A stretch of DNA of 64,000 nt from DATKUA01 sp965602675 (lineage in GTDB: Bacteria > Acidobacteriota > DATKUA01). A program made the position numbers and the translations under genes. The stretch covers positions 8,222-72,221 of the forward strand of contig CBFCZO010000006.1 of assembly GCA_965602675.1 (NCBI GenBank), written 5' to 3'. The notes under the pieces are model-generated. The model saw nothing but the letters and a program-made list of their open reading frames with translations. It searched no databases and was not told the DNA's origin. Positions 40,776 through 49,798 of this stretch are shown piece by piece. Every line of letters begins with the position of its first letter. Within the stretch, counting starts at the first letter, position 1.

Positions 40776-43061
40776 TCAACCCTTACTAAGTTCCCGGCGC
40801 AATTCCCCAGCGGCCTCAACCATGTTTCTTAGGGACTCGGTGACCTCGGGCCAGCCGCGAGTTTTCAAACCGCAGTCGGGATTTACCCAGAGTTGATCGT
40901 GCCGAAGGACCTTTAGAGCTTTGCTCAATCGGTCTTTGATCTCCTCTTTTGGAGGAATCCTCGGGCTGTGGATATCGTAAACGCCGGGTCCGATCTCGTT
41001 GGGGTAATCGAATCTGACAAAGGCGTCCAGCAGCTCCATGTTGGAACGTGACGCCTCGATCGAGATGGCGTCGGCATCGAGGGCGGCAATCGGTTTGATG
41101 AATTCGTTGAACTCCGAATAGCACATGTGTGTGTGAATCTGGGTTCGATCGTCCACCACGGAAGAGGCGATGCGGAAGGCGTTCACGGCCCACTGGAGGT
41201 ACTCATCCCGCTCGTCGCGGCGAAGCGGCAGGCCTTCCCGGAAGGCCGGCTCGTCGATCTGAATTATCTTTATGCCTGCTTTTTCCAGATCGGCGACTTC
41301 GTCGCGGATGGCCAGGGCGATCTGGTAGGCGGTGTCGCGGCGTGGCTGATCGTCGCGAACGAACGACCATTGCAGGATCGTTACCGGCCCTGTGAGCATA
41401 CCCTTCATCGGCTTGTCGGTCAGAGACTGCGCATAACTGATCCAATCGACAGTCATCGCTTTGGGTCTATGGACATCGCCGTAGATTACCGGCGGCTTGA
41501 CGTAACGCGAGCCGTAGCTCTGGACCCAGCCGAGTTTGGTGAAGGCGACGCCTTCCATCTGCTCGCCGAAGTACTCGACCATGTCCATGCGCTCGAATTC
41601 GCCGTGGACCAGAACGTCGAGCCCGGTTTCTTCCTGGAATCTGACCGTTTGTTCGATCTGCTCCTTCAGGAAGGACTCATAATCGGCTGCTGTGAGCTTG
41701 CCCTTGCGAAAGTCCGCGCGCGCTTGCCTCACCTCGGCGGTTTGCGGGTACGATCCAATCGTGGTGGAGGGCAAGAGCGGCAAATCGATGTTTTGCTTCT
41801 GAGCCTTGCTGCGCACCACGAAGGGGCTTTTACGGCGCATCATTTCTTCACTAATCGAAGACATGCGCCGCCTTACCTGCTCATTGTGCGTGCGGCTCGA
41901 GGTGGCCCTGTTTTCCTGAAAGTTGTGGTTGTCTTTGAGATGGTCTGAGATGAACGGCCTGCCCTCGTTGATTGCCCTCGTCAGGATAGTAATCTCTTGG
42001 AGCTTCTGCTTGGAGAACGCCATCCAGCCCTTGAGCTCGGCATCCAGCTCCGTTTCCATATCGAGGTCGATGGGGCAGTGCAGCAGCGAGCATGACGGCG
42101 CGATCATCACCCTTTCATTGCCGAGAGCGTTTGCGGCCGTCTCAACGGTCGCGAGAGCGGCTTCAAGATCGGCGCGCCAGACGTTCCTGCCGTCGATCAC
42201 ACCCAAAGAAAGACTCATCTTTTCCGGCAAGTAAGTGAGCATTTCCGCGAGCTGATCGGGACCTCGAACAAGGTCCAGATGCAGTGCGTCGATGGGTAAG
42301 GAGAGCGCCAGGTCAGCGTTGGGTTTGAAATCAGCGAAATAGGCAGTCAACAGGATCTTGGAATCGCCCGCCGCTGAATTCAGCCTGTCGAACGCTGAGC
42401 GGTAGGCGTCGCCGGCCTCGTGGGGCAGCTCGAGCGCAAGCATCGGCTCATCGATTTGTATCCATTCGGCCCCGGCTTCGGCAAGCTTAGTAATAACCTC
42501 CTCATACACCGGGAGAAGATTATCGAGGAGATCAAGGGGAGAAAAATCAGCCTCAACGGCCTTCCCCAGCATCAGGAATGATATGAGGCCAAGCAGAACC
42601 GGCCGCGTGAGGATGCCCAGCTCGCGCGCTTCCGTGAAGTCCACAAGGGGCTTCGGCGAAGATAGGGCGAATTGCTGATCGGGCTCGAATTCCGGGACGA
42701 TGTAGTGATAATTGGTGTCGAACCACTTTGTCATCTCCATCGCCGGGATTTCCGCTGTCCCGCGCGCCATGGCGAAATAGGTGTCGGTGTCGACCTCTCC
42801 GCCGTTCCAGCCGTACCTTGACGGAACCGCGCCGACGGTCGCGATGGTGTCGAGAACGTGATCGTAGAGGGAAAAGTCATTGCTTGGGATGTGATCGATG
42901 CCGATCTGCTTCTGCAGGTGCCAATTGCCGCGGCGGATCTCCGAGGCCGTGGCTTTCATTTGGTTAAGATCTATTCTACCCGACCAGTAACGCTCGACGG
43001 CGCGTTTGAGTTCACGCTTGAGCCCGATCCTGGGGAATCCAAGGTTGGTTGCCAATGCCAT
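40776..43061 (-). CDS. metE: Cobalamin-independent methionine synthase
   Basis: The 761-residue full-length MetE has an N-terminal FPRIGLKRELKRAVERYWSGR and C-terminal zinc ligands in HTHMCYSEFNE and VNPDCGLKTRGWPE. The folate and homocysteine sites are in ATTIGSYPQTAEVR-like sequence and LTGPVTILQWSFVRDD. It transfers the methyl group of methyl-THF to homocysteine. The start is fixed by GGAGGG nine nt before the ATG. No cobalamin or SAM riboswitch motif is seen in the leader. Confidence 0.96.
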   Translation of the reverse strand: MALATNLGFPRIGLKRELKRAVERYWSGRIDLNQMKATASEIRRGNWHLQKQIGIDHIPSNDFSLYDHVLDTIATVGAVPSRYGWNGGEVDTDTYFAMARGTAEIPAMEMTKWFDTNYHYIVPEFEPDQQFALSSPKPLVDFTEARELGILTRPVLLGLISFLMLGKAVEADFSPLDLLDNLLPVYEEVITKLAEAGAEWIQIDEPMLALELPHEAGDAYRSAFDRLNSAAGDSKILLTAYFADFKPNADLALSLPIDALHLDLVRGPDQLAEMLTYLPEKMSLSLGVIDGRNVWRADLEAALATVETAANALGNERVMIAPSCSLLHCPIDLDMETELDAELKGWMAFSKQKLQEITILTRAINEGRPFISDHLKDNHNFQENRATSSRTHNEQVRRRMSSISEEMMRRKSPFVVRSKAQKQNIDLPLLPSTTIGSYPQTAEVRQARADFRKGKLTAADYESFLKEQIEQTVRFQEETGLDVLVHGEFERMDMVEYFGEQMEGVAFTKLGWVQSYGSRYVKPPVIYGDVHRPKAMTVDWISYAQSLTDKPMKGMLTGPVTILQWSFVRDDQPRRDTAYQIALAIRDEVADLEKAGIKIIQIDEPAFREGLPLRRDERDEYLQWAVNAFRIASSVVDDRTQIHTHMCYSEFNEFIKPIAALDADAISIEASRSNMELLDAFVRFDYPNEIGPGVYDIHSPRIPPKEEIKDRLSKALKVLRHDQLWVNPDCGLKTRGWPEVTESLRNMVEAAGELRRELSKG

Positions 43062-43095
43062 GTTGAGTTGCCCTCCGGTTCATAAGTGGAAGTGA

Positions 43096-43245
43096 TTTGA
43101 TCATAATTTCAGAAACGATGAAAGAGAAAATATACCACAGAATCAGATACTTACAGCATTTGCGGCTTTACAAGAAGTTCTCCCTGACAAGAGATATTTA
43201 GACGTTGAACCTGAAAAACCTGCGAAGTTGGAAGCCCGGATTTAA
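43096..43245 (+). other. Possible short gene relic in the metE-truA gap
   Basis: A frame without a start codon runs 43096-43245 and its last ~35 codons read like real protein (ILTAFAALQEVLPDKRYLDV, then EPEKPAKLEARI). It has no match I recognise and may be a decayed gene end or chance. The remainder of the 334-nt gap between metE and truA is A+T rich and holds the truA promoter. Confidence 0.2.
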
Positions 43246-43358
43246 TTATCTTTCGAATCATTAAGGCTTATGCTTATTTCCTCTAAGATTTGGATTTTGG
43301 CATATAGATGGATTTTTTATCCTTCAGCGATCGAGGATGCAGTCGGCTGTACCTGACC

Positions 43359-43388
43359 TTGACGCTCTCGCCGGGCCGCCTCTATACT
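43359..43388 (+). promoter_or_regulatory. Sigma-70-type promoter of the truA-ispG operon (predicted leaderless)
   Basis: TTGACG (43359-43364) and TATACT (43383-43388) are spaced 18 nt. A normal start seven nt after the -10 box falls at about 43395, directly at the truA ATG (43396). No Shine-Dalgarno precedes that ATG. Confidence 0.7.
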
Positions 43389-43395
43389 CCGCTGA

Positions 43396-44139
43396 ATGCA
43401 TGAAGCGGCCAATTACCGATTGAAAATCCAGTACGATGGTCGGCCTTTCTGCGGCTGGCAGCGCCAACCTAACGCAATGTCCGTTCAGCAGTGCATCGAG
43501 GAAGCCTGCGAGCGGATCTCCGGCGAGAAAATCAGTGTTCACGGAGCAGGTAGAACGGACGCGGGAGTGCATGCGTTGGGGCAGGTTGCCAACGTGCTTC
43601 TGCCGACATCGATGACAAGAAGTGAATTACGGAGAGCTTTGAACTCTCTGCTGCCCGCCGAGATAAAAATAGCATCGGTGCAAAAAGCCGCTGACGAATT
43701 CCATGCCCGGAAAAGCGCGAAGGAGAAAACCTACCGGTATCTCCTGCTTACGAGCCGCGATAGAAGCCCCTTCGCTCCTTGGTATGCTTCGTGGTTGCCG
43801 CATCGTTTGGAAGCGGATAGGATGCGTGAAGCCGCCGTTTCCCTCATAGGGAAACACGATTTTCGCTCTTTCATGGCAACCGGCAGCTCTGTAAAAACAA
43901 CAGTGCGTGAGATCCGGCGATTCGAGATAAGGACGGGCGGGGCCATGATCAGTTTCACCGTGTCGGCAGACGGCTTTCTCCGACACATGGTGCGCATTAT
44001 GGTCGGAACCCTTATCAGAGTGGGGAGAAGAAAGTTCGATCCATCGAAGGTTGCCGACATTCTTAAAGGGAATGACCGCAAGCTTGCAGGTCCTACCGCC
44101 CCGCCGGAGGGGCTTACCCTGGTGCGGGTTGTTTACTGA
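43396..44139 (+). CDS. truA: tRNA pseudouridine synthase A
   Basis: The 247-residue protein has the TruA catalytic motif HGAGRTDAGVHALGQVAN with the nucleophilic Asp, YDGRPFCGWQRQPN at the N-terminus, and FLRHMVRIMVGTLIRVG at the C-terminus. It modifies positions 38-40 of tRNA anticodon arms. The ATG lies seven nt after the -10 box, implying a leaderless mRNA. It begins the truA-uppS-cdsA-dxr-rseP-ispG operon. Confidence 0.95.
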   Translation: MHEAANYRLKIQYDGRPFCGWQRQPNAMSVQQCIEEACERISGEKISVHGAGRTDAGVHALGQVANVLLPTSMTRSELRRALNSLLPAEIKIASVQKAADEFHARKSAKEKTYRYLLLTSRDRSPFAPWYASWLPHRLEADRMREAAVSLIGKHDFRSFMATGSSVKTTVREIRRFEIRTGGAMISFTVSADGFLRHMVRIMVGTLIRVGRRKFDPSKVADILKGNDRKLAGPTAPPEGLTLVRVVY

Positions 44140-44149
44140 GAATTAATTG

Positions 44150-44938
44150 ATGAAGTTCGATTTTCCAGACGCTGAGGTGAAGGCGGGCAGTTACGAGGCC
44201 GGCTTGCTCGAACGCCTTGACCCTGAAAAGCTTCCCAAACATGTCGCTGTGATCATGGACGGCAACGGTCGCTGGGCGGCACGTCGGCGTCTTCCGAGGA
44301 TTGAGGGACACAGGCGCGGAGCCACCTCGGTGCGCAAGATAGTCGAAGACTGCCGGCGGCTGGGAATCGGTGTTCTCACTATCTATGCCTTCTCTGTGGA
44401 GAACTGGAAGAGACCGCAGAAGGAGATAGACGCCCTGATGGGTATGCTCAGCGAATTTGTCCGCAAAGAGGTCAAGACGCTGGTCAAGAATGGTATACGG
44501 TTCAGGCCTTTCGGGCGTTGGCGCGCGTTGCCTTCGCGAACTGTCGCCGATCTCGAGTGGGCAGTGGAAGAGACCACGGATTGCGACAAGATGATCTTCC
44601 AGGTGGCTCTAAACTACGGCGGAAGGACCGAGATCGTAGATGCGTGCCGACAGGTGGCGGAAGATTGTCTTCTCGGGAACCTAAATTCAGAGGAAATAAA
44701 TGAAGAGACGATAAGGCAGCGTCTCTACAGCCCGAATGTTCCCGATCCTGATTTGTTGATACGCACATCGGGAGAGATGCGGGTAAGCAACTTTCTCCTG
44801 TGGGAGATAGCATACGCTGAGCTTTATATAACAGAGATCCACTGGCCTGATTTCCGATTGAGGCACTTATTGGAGGCACTGGTCGATTTTCAAAGGCGGG
44901 AGCGCCGGTTCGGCGGCCTTGGTGGGGAGGGGAAATGA
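44150..44938 (+). CDS. uppS: Undecaprenyl diphosphate synthase
   Basis: The 262-residue protein contains VIMDGNGRWAARR (catalytic Asp and substrate Arg), GHRRGATSVRKIVEDC, LTIYAFSVENWKRP and the C-terminal RTSGEMRVSNFLLWEIAYAE. It condenses IPP with farnesyl-PP to make the C55 carrier used by peptidoglycan and the polysaccharide cluster at the start of the window. The ATG at 44150 follows a weak ribosome site. Its stop overlaps the cdsA ATG by four nt. Confidence 0.96.
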   Translation: MKFDFPDAEVKAGSYEAGLLERLDPEKLPKHVAVIMDGNGRWAARRRLPRIEGHRRGATSVRKIVEDCRRLGIGVLTIYAFSVENWKRPQKEIDALMGMLSEFVRKEVKTLVKNGIRFRPFGRWRALPSRTVADLEWAVEETTDCDKMIFQVALNYGGRTEIVDACRQVAEDCLLGNLNSEEINEETIRQRLYSPNVPDPDLLIRTSGEMRVSNFLLWEIAYAELYITEIHWPDFRLRHLLEALVDFQRRERRFGGLGGEGK

Positions 44939-45756
44939 TAAGGATTATAACTTCGCTGGTCCTGGCCGCGCTGATAATTGCGGCGTTGTTCTTCGATCCC
45001 TTCTGGTGGCTTGTGTTTGTGACCTTTTTCTCCGTGGGTGCCGGGATCGAATTCTCCAATGTACTCTACAAAGGCAAACTGATCGCGCTGAGAATTCTCG
45101 TCGTCGGCTCCTGCTTTGCGTTTCCGGTCAACGCTTATCTTGGGCTCAACGGCTTGCCTTCACTGCCCGACACTCTGCTGGTGGCTTTCCTGTTTGTCTT
45201 CGCGCCGATCCTCTTCATCTTCAACAAAGGGTCGATTGAAGATTTTCATACGAGCGTGCCGATGGCGGTGTTCGGATCGCTGTGGATCGGTTATCTGCTT
45301 AGTTTTTTAATTCATGTCAGATATCTGAGGCTTGACGGCTATCTCTACGGCATCAGAGCGATTTTATTCTTCGTCATCGTTGTCACCAGCTCCGATATTT
45401 TCGCGTATTACATGGGCAAGGCATTCGGGAAAAACAAGATGTCGCCGCTTTACTCGCCCAACAAAACGTGGGAAGGCGTGATCGGCGGATTCCTGGGCGG
45501 TTTGGGGGGGGCGTATTTATGCCTTTTCAATTTTGCCGGATTGATAACTCCACTTCACGCGGGAATCATCGCAGTCATTATAGTGTTCTTTGGCATGCTG
45601 GGTGACCTGACCGAGTCGGTCTTCAAACGCAGCTGTGAAGTCAAGGATGCCGGCGGGTTCCTGCCGGGTCACGGTGGAATACTCGACAGGATGGACAGCG
45701 TCCTGCTCGCCGCCCCGGCGTTTTACTGGTATATCTACTTCGTTCTGGTCAAGTGA
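44935..45756 (+). CDS. cdsA: Phosphatidate cytidylyltransferase
   Basis: The 273-residue protein has about eight membrane helices and the CDS signature SPNKTWEGVIGGFLGG followed by KRSCEVKDAGGFLPGHGGIL-DRMDS. It makes CDP-diacylglycerol from phosphatidate and CTP for phospholipid synthesis. Start and stop overlap uppS and dxr by four nt each, indicating translational coupling. Confidence 0.95.
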   Translation: MIRIITSLVLAALIIAALFFDPFWWLVFVTFFSVGAGIEFSNVLYKGKLIALRILVVGSCFAFPVNAYLGLNGLPSLPDTLLVAFLFVFAPILFIFNKGSIEDFHTSVPMAVFGSLWIGYLLSFLIHVRYLRLDGYLYGIRAILFFVIVVTSSDIFAYYMGKAFGKNKMSPLYSPNKTWEGVIGGFLGGLGGAYLCLFNFAGLITPLHAGIIAVIIVFFGMLGDLTESVFKRSCEVKDAGGFLPGHGGILDRMDSVLLAAPAFYWYIYFVLVK

Positions 45757-46916
45757 GAAAGATCGCCATTCTGGGTTCTACTGGTTCGATAGGGCGTTCG
45801 ACTCTTGTCGTTGCCGACCGCTTTCCCGAAAAAATAGAGGTAGTCGGATTAGCCGGCGGGCGAAACTTGGAGACTCTCAGTCGGCAGGTCCTCCGCCATC
45901 GTCCCAGGATGGTTGTGATTGGCGACGGCGAGCCAAGCGATGATCTACTCCGGGCGTGCAAGGAATCCGGGAGCCGCCTGGCTAAGGGGAGCGATGGGCT
46001 CGCTGAACTTGCATCTGAGGACGATATCGATACCGTAGTTTCCGCAATCGTCGGTGCCGTGGGGCTGGAGCCTACTCTCACAGCCGTTCAAGCCGGGAAG
46101 CGTATAGCTTTGGCTAATAAGGAAGTCCTGGTAATGGCCGGCGAGTTAGTGATGAAAGCCGCCCGTGAACACGGGGCGGAAATACTTCCCGTCGACAGCG
46201 AGCATAACGCCATATTCCAGTGTCTCGAGGGCAACTCACGGGACAGCCTGAAGCAGATTCTTCTTTGCGCAACAGGCGGGCCGCTGTGGACCAGAGACCG
46301 TGAGGAATTCGCAAGCGTTTCCGTGGAAGAGGCATTGAATCACCCGCGCTGGAACATGGGTCGCAAGGTCAGCATCGATTCGGCTACGATGATGAATAAA
46401 GGCCTGGAGATGATTGAGGCGCGCTGGCTGTTCGACTTGAGGCCGGAGCAGATCCGCGTTCTGGTTCACCCGCAGGCAATAGTGCACTCCCTGGTCGAAT
46501 ATGTCGATGGCTCGGTGATTGCTGAATTAAGCCGGGCTGATATGGAAATCCCGATACAGTATTGCCTCAGTTATCCGGACCGCTGGGCCGAAGAGCAGAA
46601 ACATCTCGATCTCACGACGGTATCACCACTGGAGTTCTTTGATCCCGATGTCAAAAAATTCCCCGCGCTTGGTCTTGCGCGCGCCGCGCTGGAGGCTGGC
46701 GGCGGGGTGCCGGTTGTTCTAAACGCAGCCGATGAGGTTGCCGTGGAGGCATTTCTTTCGGGAGAGATAGGATTCACTGATATAATGGATGTGGTGTCAG
46801 AGGTATTGCAGAAGAACATGCATGAATTCAGTGGTAGCCTGGAGAGTATTCTGGTTATCGATCAATGGGCCAGGGCTGCTGCTGAGGATGTTTTGGTAAA
46901 ATTCAGGGAAAGATGA
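45753..46916 (+). CDS. dxr: 1-deoxy-D-xylulose 5-phosphate reductoisomerase
   Basis: The 387-residue protein has the NADPH-binding IAILGSTGSIGRSTL, ALANKEVLVMAGELV, the metal and substrate site PVDSEHNAIFQCL and SIDSATMMNKGLEMIEA. It converts DXP to MEP in the non-mevalonate isoprenoid pathway. Translation begins at a GTG overlapping the cdsA stop (GTGA). It supplies precursors for uppS upstream and shares the pathway with ispG downstream. Confidence 0.96.
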   Translation: MRKIAILGSTGSIGRSTLVVADRFPEKIEVVGLAGGRNLETLSRQVLRHRPRMVVIGDGEPSDDLLRACKESGSRLAKGSDGLAELASEDDIDTVVSAIVGAVGLEPTLTAVQAGKRIALANKEVLVMAGELVMKAAREHGAEILPVDSEHNAIFQCLEGNSRDSLKQILLCATGGPLWTRDREEFASVSVEEALNHPRWNMGRKVSIDSATMMNKGLEMIEARWLFDLRPEQIRVLVHPQAIVHSLVEYVDGSVIAELSRADMEIPIQYCLSYPDRWAEEQKHLDLTTVSPLEFFDPDVKKFPALGLARAALEAGGGVPVVLNAADEVAVEAFLSGEIGFTDIMDVVSEVLQKNMHEFSGSLESILVIDQWARAAAEDVLVKFRER

Positions 46917-46970
46917 ATCAAATCGAGGCCGGTATCGTATTAAATACGACTGGAAGAGGAAGTTAAGATT

Positions 46971-48371
46971 TTGGAAATACTGTCATCCATAGTTGCTTTT
47001 CTCTTTGTTATCTTCGTCATGATCCTCGTGCACGAGTTTGGACATTTCATCGCGGCGAGGATCGTTGGTGTGAAAGTAGAATCGTTTTCCATCGGTTTCG
47101 GCCCCGTTCTGCTCAGATGGCGCGGGAAAGAGACAGAATATCGTTTGAGCGCGCTGCCTCTCGGCGGCTACGTCAAGATGCTCTCCGAGAATCCGGATGA
47201 GGGAGTTACGGGAGATCCGGCGGAGTTCATGTCACGGACACGCCTGGAGCGCGTATTCATCCTGGTAATGGGACCGGCGCTGAACATTTTGTTGGCATAT
47301 CTGATGTGGACGGGCATCCTGATGCTTGGTGAGCAGAAGCAGGAGTGGCTGGTTAAGCCCCCCAGCGCGGATTACGTTCAGCCCGGGGGACCGGCCGATC
47401 TGGCGGGAATCAGGCAAGGCGACAGGATCCTCTCCGTCAACGGCCGTCAGATGGCGACGTGGGAGGATCTGTTCTACGTCATAGCAACGACACCACGCGA
47501 AGAGATGTCGATAACTACTGAGCGAAACGGCGAAAACCTGGAGTTCCAGGTTATGCCTGTCGAGGATCCGCTACGCGGCTCGGGAAGTATCGGCGTCGCC
47601 CCGGGATTCCCAGCGACGATATCGGGGATGTTGGAGGGCGGTCCTGCTGAACAGGCCGGGCTTCGCGAGGGCGACGAGGTGTTGGCGATCGACGGCAGAA
47701 AGGTCTCCAGTTTCAACGGGATCGTCGATGCCGTGATATCTCGCTCCCACAGCGTTGACACCCTGAGAGCGGTCGGCGATGTGTGGCCTGCTTTGAGCGG
47801 CTTCAAATCACTGCTGAAGATGAGTGGCGCCCTGGACCTGGAATTCGAGTATCGCCGTGACGGCGAGGTGGCGACAGCCGGCATGACGCCTGTGTACGAT
47901 CCTGAACTCGGCTATCGAAAAGTGGGCATAGCCCAGCCTCCGATGCCTGTAATCACGGTCAGCATAGGCCCGCTCGAGGCGGTGGCCGGTGGCTTTGACC
48001 GCGTGGTTACCAATACCGTCCGGCTATATGATGTGGTGGCCAAGCTGGTAACCGGGCGGCTCAGCACAAGGGCTATCTCGGGTCCGGTGGACATCGCGGA
48101 TATCAGCGGCAGGGCGGCCGGGCAGGGTATCATTCCCCTTCTCAACCTGATGGCTTTTATCAGCCTTAATCTAGGGATTATCAATTTGTTGCCGCTGCCG
48201 GTGCTTGACGGCGGAAGCATCCTAATCTTCACCATTGAGGGCATCACGCGTCGCGAGATCAGCGTTACAGCGAAGGAATGGATCATGCGTATCGGTGTCT
48301 TCCTGCTGTTGCTGATTATGGCTCTGGTGCTCTTCCAGGATATCGACAAGCTGATCATGAGGATGGGCTGA
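46971..48371 (+). CDS. rseP: RseP-type intramembrane zinc metalloprotease (site-2 protease, M50)
   Basis: The 466-residue protein has the zinc-binding HEFGHF in the first membrane helix and NLLPLPVLDGG in the late one. Two PDZ domains lie between (ADYVQPGGPADLAGIRQGDRI and GVAPGFPATISGMLEGGPAE). It cleaves membrane-anchored anti-sigma or signal-peptide remnants. Translation starts at a TTG with GAGGAAG eight nt upstream. It is placed between dxr and ispG, an order typical of envelope operons. Confidence 0.95.
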   Translation: MEILSSIVAFLFVIFVMILVHEFGHFIAARIVGVKVESFSIGFGPVLLRWRGKETEYRLSALPLGGYVKMLSENPDEGVTGDPAEFMSRTRLERVFILVMGPALNILLAYLMWTGILMLGEQKQEWLVKPPSADYVQPGGPADLAGIRQGDRILSVNGRQMATWEDLFYVIATTPREEMSITTERNGENLEFQVMPVEDPLRGSGSIGVAPGFPATISGMLEGGPAEQAGLREGDEVLAIDGRKVSSFNGIVDAVISRSHSVDTLRAVGDVWPALSGFKSLLKMSGALDLEFEYRRDGEVATAGMTPVYDPELGYRKVGIAQPPMPVITVSIGPLEAVAGGFDRVVTNTVRLYDVVAKLVTGRLSTRAISGPVDIADISGRAAGQGIIPLLNLMAFISLNLGIINLLPLPVLDGGSILIFTIEGITRREISVTAKEWIMRIGVFLLLLIMALVLFQDIDKLIMRMG

Positions 48372-48373
48372 GC

Positions 48374-49456
48374 ATGCCCCCGCGCGTGGAATTCGCACGC
48401 CGTAAGACCCGTTCAGTATGCGTCGGAAACCTGAAAATCGGCGATGGTGCGCCCATTAGCATCCAGTCGATGACAAAAACCGATACGCGCGATATCGATT
48501 CGACTTTGCACCAGATAGACGCGTTAGTTAGTGCCGGTTGCGAGCTGGTGCGGTGCGCCGTGCCCGACAAAGACGCGGCTGAATCGTTACGGGAGATCGT
48601 TGTGGGTTCCAAGATTCCTGTTGTTGCCGACATCCATTTCGATCCCGGGCTGGCATTGGCTTCATTAAAAGCCGGCGTTGCCAAGCTGAGAATAAACCCT
48701 GGCACGATCGGGGATCGGAAAAAGGTGGAGAGGCTGGTTCGCGAGGCAAAGGAGCGAGGCGTTCCGATCAGAATCGGTGTTAATGCCGGCAGCCTCGAAC
48801 GCGAATATCTTCAAAGGGATGGTTGGCCGTCGCCCGAGGGTATGGTGGACTCGGCCCTGGGTCATATAAGACTACTGGAGGGTTGGGGCTTCCACGACAT
48901 TATCGTATCCCTCAAGGCGTCGGATGTTCCGCGCACGGTGGCTGCCTACAGGCTCCTGGCCGCGCAGTGTGATTATCCCTTCCATCTCGGCATCACCGAG
49001 GCCGGGGCTGGCGAAAATGCCGCCGTCAAATCGGCTGCCGGGATCGGCATCCTGCTGGCCGAAGGCATCGGCGATACTATCCGAGTTTCGTTGACCGAAG
49101 ATCCTATCCGCGAGGTCGAGGTTGGATGGTCGATACTCAAGAGTCTTGGACTTCGGAAAAAGGGGCCGGAATTCATCTCCTGCCCGACATGCGGACGTTG
49201 CGAAGTTGATTTAACTGCGATAGCCGCCGAGGTGGAGCGACGCCTGAAAGACATCGATGCCCCGATCACAATCGCAGTCATGGGCTGCGCGGTGAACGGT
49301 CCGGGTGAGGCTCGCGAGGCGGATGTAGGTTTCGCGGCGGGTAAAGATCGGGGGGCGATATTCAGGAGGGGGGAACTCCTGAGGACCGTTTCCGAAGAGA
49401 GCGCCGTCGATGAGTTGGTTGCCGAAGCCCGCAAACTCGTTGATGACGGGAACTAG
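48374..49456 (+). CDS. ispG: 4-hydroxy-3-methylbut-2-enyl diphosphate synthase (IspG/GcpE)
   Basis: The ~360-residue protein begins with PRVEFARRKTRSVCVGNLKIGDG and includes PISIQSMTKTDTRD, VADIHFDPGLAL, INPGTIGD and VNAGSLEREY, with the [4Fe-4S] Cys set in SCPTCGRCEVD and AVMGCAVNGPGEA. It performs the reductive step of the MEP pathway. The start at 48374 lies two nt after the rseP stop; the longer frame overlaps rseP. It is the last gene of the operon. Confidence 0.95.
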   Translation: MPPRVEFARRKTRSVCVGNLKIGDGAPISIQSMTKTDTRDIDSTLHQIDALVSAGCELVRCAVPDKDAAESLREIVVGSKIPVVADIHFDPGLALASLKAGVAKLRINPGTIGDRKKVERLVREAKERGVPIRIGVNAGSLEREYLQRDGWPSPEGMVDSALGHIRLLEGWGFHDIIVSLKASDVPRTVAAYRLLAAQCDYPFHLGITEAGAGENAAVKSAAGIGILLAEGIGDTIRVSLTEDPIREVEVGWSILKSLGLRKKGPEFISCPTCGRCEVDLTAIAAEVERRLKDIDAPITIAVMGCAVNGPGEAREADVGFAAGKDRGAIFRRGELLRTVSEESAVDELVAEARKLVDDGN

Positions 49457-49686
49457 TTGCAGTGACAAAATCCCAATACAACAAATAACGCCTGCACTTA
49501 AGTACTACACGAGGCGAGTAACGTCTCCCCGGCGAAATACACGAGCACAATAAACATCCCAGACAGAGCAGAGCCGCCTACTCCGGATTGTTCCCTATTA
49601 TCGCCGGTCTACCTGAACATCGTCAGCAGCTATACCGAATGAAGCTCGCGAAGCTACGTGATGTAGTAGCAAGCAGGAGCGCCTAT
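49457..49686. other. Gap after ispG without recognisable gene
   Basis: About 230 nt of moderately A+T-rich sequence precede the promoter at 49687. I see no terminator with a T-tract, no convincing open frame and no repeat beyond short chance motifs. Confidence 0.5.
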
Positions 49687-49714
49687 TTGATTTCAAGGCA
49701 GTATTTGATATTAT
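49687..49714 (+). promoter_or_regulatory. Sigma-70-type promoter of the hybrid kinase gene
   Basis: TTGATT (49687-49692) and TATTAT (49709-49714) are spaced 16 nt. The start near 49722 lies inside the longest open frame, so the protein must start downstream, consistent with the GTG at 49799. Confidence 0.5.
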
Positions 49715-49798
49715 TGGTTGATTATTCAATATGCACTACGCTCTTGGAGCAATGCATTCTCTGAGAATGGGGCGAAGAGGTTTGTACGGGGTGGAGGA

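Noticed and set aside
43062..43200. Cobalamin or SAM riboswitch in the metE leader
   Set aside because: No B12-box-like or SAM-I core sequence is recognisable in the minus-strand leader.
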